NCBI RefSeq assembly: GCF_017676385.1 | Contig: NZ_JAFFZN010000003.1 | Span: forward strand, 1 to 64,000 | Reading direction: 5' to 3' | DNA from: Streptomyces spirodelae | GTDB lineage: Bacteria > Actinomycetota > Actinomycetes > Streptomycetales > Streptomycetaceae | Length of the DNA: 64,000 bases | Shown here: in pieces, positions 62,073-64,000 of the stretch | Position numbering within the stretch: position 1 is the stretch's first letter | Layout: each line of letters opens with the position of its first letter | Notes under the pieces: generated by a model | Told to the model about the DNA's origin: nothing | The model's input: only the letters and a program-made list of their open reading frames with translations | Database searches by the model: none | Program-made: the position numbers and the translations under genes

Positions 62073-63069
62073 CCGCTCCACGCTGACCGGCTCGCCCGGG
62101 CGGGAGTCGGCCGGGACGGCGGAGGGCGCCGCCGAGCAGCACCTTCTCGACCCCGCACCCTCTCAGGCCCCGGCACGCCCGGCCGGGTTCGCCGGGACCC
62201 TCGCCGGCGGGCTGCTGCTGACCGTACGGCCCCGGCAGTGGGTCAAGAACCTGCTCGTCGTCGCGGCCCCCGCGGCGGCCGGACAGCTCGCCACCGTGCA
62301 CACAGTGCTCGAACTCGCACTCGTCTTCGTCCTGTTCACCGCCGCGGCGTCGGCCGTCTACCTGCTGAACGACGCACGCGACGCGGAGGCCGACCGGGCG
62401 CACCCCGACAAGTGCCGGCGCCCGGTCGCAGCCGGGACCGTCCCCGTGCCACTCGCCTACGCCCTCGGCGCGCTGCTCGCCCCGGCCTCCGCGGTGGCGG
62501 CCGCACTGCTGTGCAACGCCGCGACCGCGGCCCTGCTGACGGGGTATGTGGTGATGCAGATCGCCTACTGTCTGCGGCTCAAGCGCGTGCTGGTGGTCGA
62601 CCTGGCCGTGGTGACCGCCGGGTTCGTGATGCGGGCGATGTCCGGAGGGCTGGCACTGGACATCCCGCTCTCCCGCTGGTTCCTGATCACGGCCGGGTTC
62701 GGCGCGCTGTTCATGGTGGCGGGCAAGCGCTATTCGGAGGCGCTGCTGATGGGCGAGGGCGAGGGCGGCACCCGGGCGCTGCTGCGCGAGTACACCGTCG
62801 GCTACCTGCGCTTCGTCTGGCAGCTCGCGGCGGGGGTGGCAGTGCTCGCGTACTGCCTTTGGGCGCTGGGGACCGACGCCGGCGCGGGGGTCTCACTCTG
62901 CCGGCAGCTGTCGATGGTCCCGCTGATCTGCGCGGTGCTGCGGTACGGGGTATTTGTCGACCGTGGCAGTGCTGGGTCCCCCGAAGATGTTCTGCTGCGG
63001 GACCGCCCTTTGGCCGTCACAGCTGTGTGCTGGGGCCTGCTGTACGGCCTGTCCGTCGCGGGGCTGTAG
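62065..63069 (+). CDS. Decaprenyl-phosphate phosphoribosyltransferase (UbiA family)
   Basis: 334 residues from the ATG at 62065. After about 40 disordered residues comes LLLTVRPRQWVKNLLVV, then the metal-binding motif NDARDAEADRAHPDKCRRP (102-120) and about eight membrane helices. This motif (NDxxDxxxDxxHPxKxxRP) is that of DPPR synthase (Rv3806c), which joins PRPP to decaprenyl phosphate. First step toward the DprE1/DprE2 substrate. It overlaps the PAP2 gene by 8 nt. Confidence 0.93.
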   Translation: MADRSTLTGSPGRESAGTAEGAAEQHLLDPAPSQAPARPAGFAGTLAGGLLLTVRPRQWVKNLLVVAAPAAAGQLATVHTVLELALVFVLFTAAASAVYLLNDARDAEADRAHPDKCRRPVAAGTVPVPLAYALGALLAPASAVAAALLCNAATAALLTGYVVMQIAYCLRLKRVLVVDLAVVTAGFVMRAMSGGLALDIPLSRWFLITAGFGALFMVAGKRYSEALLMGEGEGGTRALLREYTVGYLRFVWQLAAGVAVLAYCLWALGTDAGAGVSLCRQLSMVPLICAVLRYGVFVDRGSAGSPEDVLLRDRPLAVTAVCWGLLYGLSVAGL

Positions 63070-63151
63070 GGCATGTCCGATGAGGGGCTGCCCCTGCCTG
63101 CCCGCTGCGGTCTGCGGGCGCTCCCCCAGCCTTCGGCCGGGAGGTGCCCCC

Positions 63152-63185
63152 AGTGGCTGGTCGCGCAGTTCCCCGCGCCCCTGAA
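63152..63185 (-). repeat. Dispersed intergenic repeat, module A, copy 3 (inverted)
   Basis: Reverse complement of the element at 26444-26476, including the CCAGCC end, in the 217-nt gap between the UbiA-type gene and gtrA. A CCCCCAGCCTTCGGCCGGGAGG hairpin lies directly before it. Confidence 0.82.
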
Positions 63186-63245
63186 TGCTCACCCTCTTGC
63201 GCTTGGGAGTCTGCTCCCCCGGACTCCGTCCGGGGGTACCCCCAG

Positions 63246-63271
63246 GGCGCAGGGTGGGCAAGCGCAGCCCC
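63246..63271 (-). repeat. Dispersed intergenic repeat, module B, copy 2 (inverted)
   Basis: Exact reverse complement of 26547-26572, and again about 60-70 nt from module A, so the two modules travel as one composite element. It ends 15 nt before the gtrA start. Confidence 0.85.
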
Positions 63272-63286
63272 AATGCGGGGTGCGCA

Positions 63287-63772
63287 ATGAGTAAGCCGCG
63301 CGCATTGGGCGCCGAATTCGCCGGGTTCGCCGCCGTCGGCGTCTTCGCTTTCCTCGCGGATGTCGGCAGCTTTCTGTGGCTGCGCGGTCCGATGGGGATG
63401 GACCCGATGTACGCCAAAGCCCTCTCGTTCATCGCGGGGGTGGCCGTCGCGTACACCGGCAACGCTCTGGGCCCCTACCGCGTGCGGGCCCGCAGAGTGA
63501 CCACCGGATGGCGCCGCTTCGGCGTCTTCGCGCTGGTCAACGCCGCGGGCGGCGCCGTACAACTGGGCTGCCTGGGCGTGTCCCGTCACGTACTGGGGCT
63601 GACCTCCACCCTCGCCGACGTCATCTCCGGCGCCGGTATCGGCCTCGTCCTGGGCACCGCTGTCCGCTTCTGGGGTACGCGCACACTGGTGTTCGCCCAA
63701 GAGACCGCCCCCGCCCCAGTGGGACGGGGGCAGCCGCAGGCCCAGGCTCAGGCGGACGGCGAGGTCACTTGA
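63287..63772 (+). CDS. GtrA-family membrane protein
   Basis: 161 residues from the ATG at 63287 (MSKPRALGAEFAGFAAVGVFAF). Four hydrophobic segments of the GtrA/DPMS type. In Mtb the GtrA protein Rv3789 next to dprE1 is linked to arabinose metabolism or to flipping of the lipid-linked sugar, or to anchoring AftA. The same context is present here. The C-terminal 25 residues are Pro/Gln/Ala-rich. The end overlaps the converging permease gene by 8 nt. Confidence 0.9.
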   Translation: MSKPRALGAEFAGFAAVGVFAFLADVGSFLWLRGPMGMDPMYAKALSFIAGVAVAYTGNALGPYRVRARRVTTGWRRFGVFALVNAAGGAVQLGCLGVSRHVLGLTSTLADVISGAGIGLVLGTAVRFWGTRTLVFAQETAPAPVGRGQPQAQAQADGEVT

Positions 63773-64000
63773 CCGAGCCCGCCATCACTCCGGAGACGAA
63801 CTGCTTCTGGAAGGCGAAGAAGACCGCCAGCGGCACCAGCATCGAGATGAAGGCGCCGGGCGCCAGCACGTCGATGTTGTTGCCGAACTGCCGCATCTGC
63901 TGCTGGAGCGCCACCGTGATCGGCGGGTTCGTGGAGTCGGCGAAGATCAGCGCGACCAGCATGTCGTTCCACACCCACAGGAACTGGAAGATGCCCAGCG
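63765..64000 (-). CDS. Carbohydrate ABC transporter permease (MalG type), N-terminus outside window
   Basis: C-terminal 78 residues of a permease running off the right edge. FQFLWVWNDMLVALIFADSTNPPITVAL is the typical MalG/LacG segment, and VLAPGAFISMLVPLAVFFAFQKQFVSGVMAGSVK the usual ending (last helix and the QKYFVxGxxxGAVK motif). It would import a sugar with another permease, a binding protein and an ATPase, expected beyond 64000. Confidence 0.93.
   Translation of the reverse strand, partial: LGIFQFLWVWNDMLVALIFADSTNPPITVALQQQMRQFGNNIDVLAPGAFISMLVPLAVFFAFQKQFVSGVMAGSVK

Overview
The window is about 72% GC by eye, has strongly biased third codon positions, many GTG starts and many ATGA/GTGA gene overlaps. 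Its gene order mtnA-mtrA-mtrB-lpqB-comF-hpf-response regulator-ycaQ-like-GNAT-secA is the familiar Streptomyces chromosomal core. It is a chromosomal segment of a Streptomyces or a close relative. I saw no rRNA, tRNA, CRISPR array, insertion sequence or prophage.

Layout. 1-5021 (minus): an operon of a cut-off DUF58 protein, a MoxR ATPase, DUF4350 and DUF4129 membrane proteins and a multi-pass membrane protein. 5153-18583: housekeeping block, with mtnA coupled to the MtrA/MtrB/LpqB envelope-stress module, ComF, hibernation factor HPF behind a structured leader, an orphan NarL-type regulator, a YcaQ-like glycosylase, a GNAT enzyme and SecA. 18765-26418: Rv3235-like protein, DUF6912 protein, HAD hydrolase and a 1684-residue NAD-glutamate dehydrogenase. 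26710-48383: a large cell-surface glycopolymer region. It holds a CDP-glycerol-transferase-like membrane protein, several GT4/GT2 glycosyltransferases, two tandem acyltransferases, a methyltransferase and an AftB/ZomB-like GT-C protein. It also holds four genes matching the WbpD-WbpE-WbpB-WbpA route to a UDP-diacetamido-uronic acid. 48433-50567: ECF41 sigma factor coupled to an FAD oxidoreductase.

50823-54329 is the most unusual segment. Three tandem DUF397 genes, repeated with an exact 214-bp period, follow an XRE/DUF5753 regulator. Divergent from them, across a small palindrome, lies a four-gene operon: two small proteins, a 38-residue peptide with two Ser-Asp-Gly motifs, and a PIMT-like O-methyltransferase with a long C-terminal extension. 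This looks like a minimal RiPP system of the aspartimide/isoaspartate kind, without an ATP-grasp or lanthionine enzyme. 54322-58913 (minus): two tandem GT2 + CDP-glycerol phosphotransferase fusions overlapping by 106 nt. 59096-63772: DprE2, DprE1, a PAP2 phosphatase, DPPR synthase (UbiA) and GtrA, equivalent to the mycobacterial decaprenylphosphoryl-arabinose genes. The window ends in a cut-off sugar ABC permease.

Taken together, 26.7-63.8 kb is mostly a factory for wall glycopolymers (teichoic-acid-like polymers, amino-uronic acids, arabinofuranose donors), rich in in-frame tandem repeats, long gene overlaps and dispersed intergenic repeats. The RiPP-like module and the sigma/oxidoreductase pair are inserted within it.
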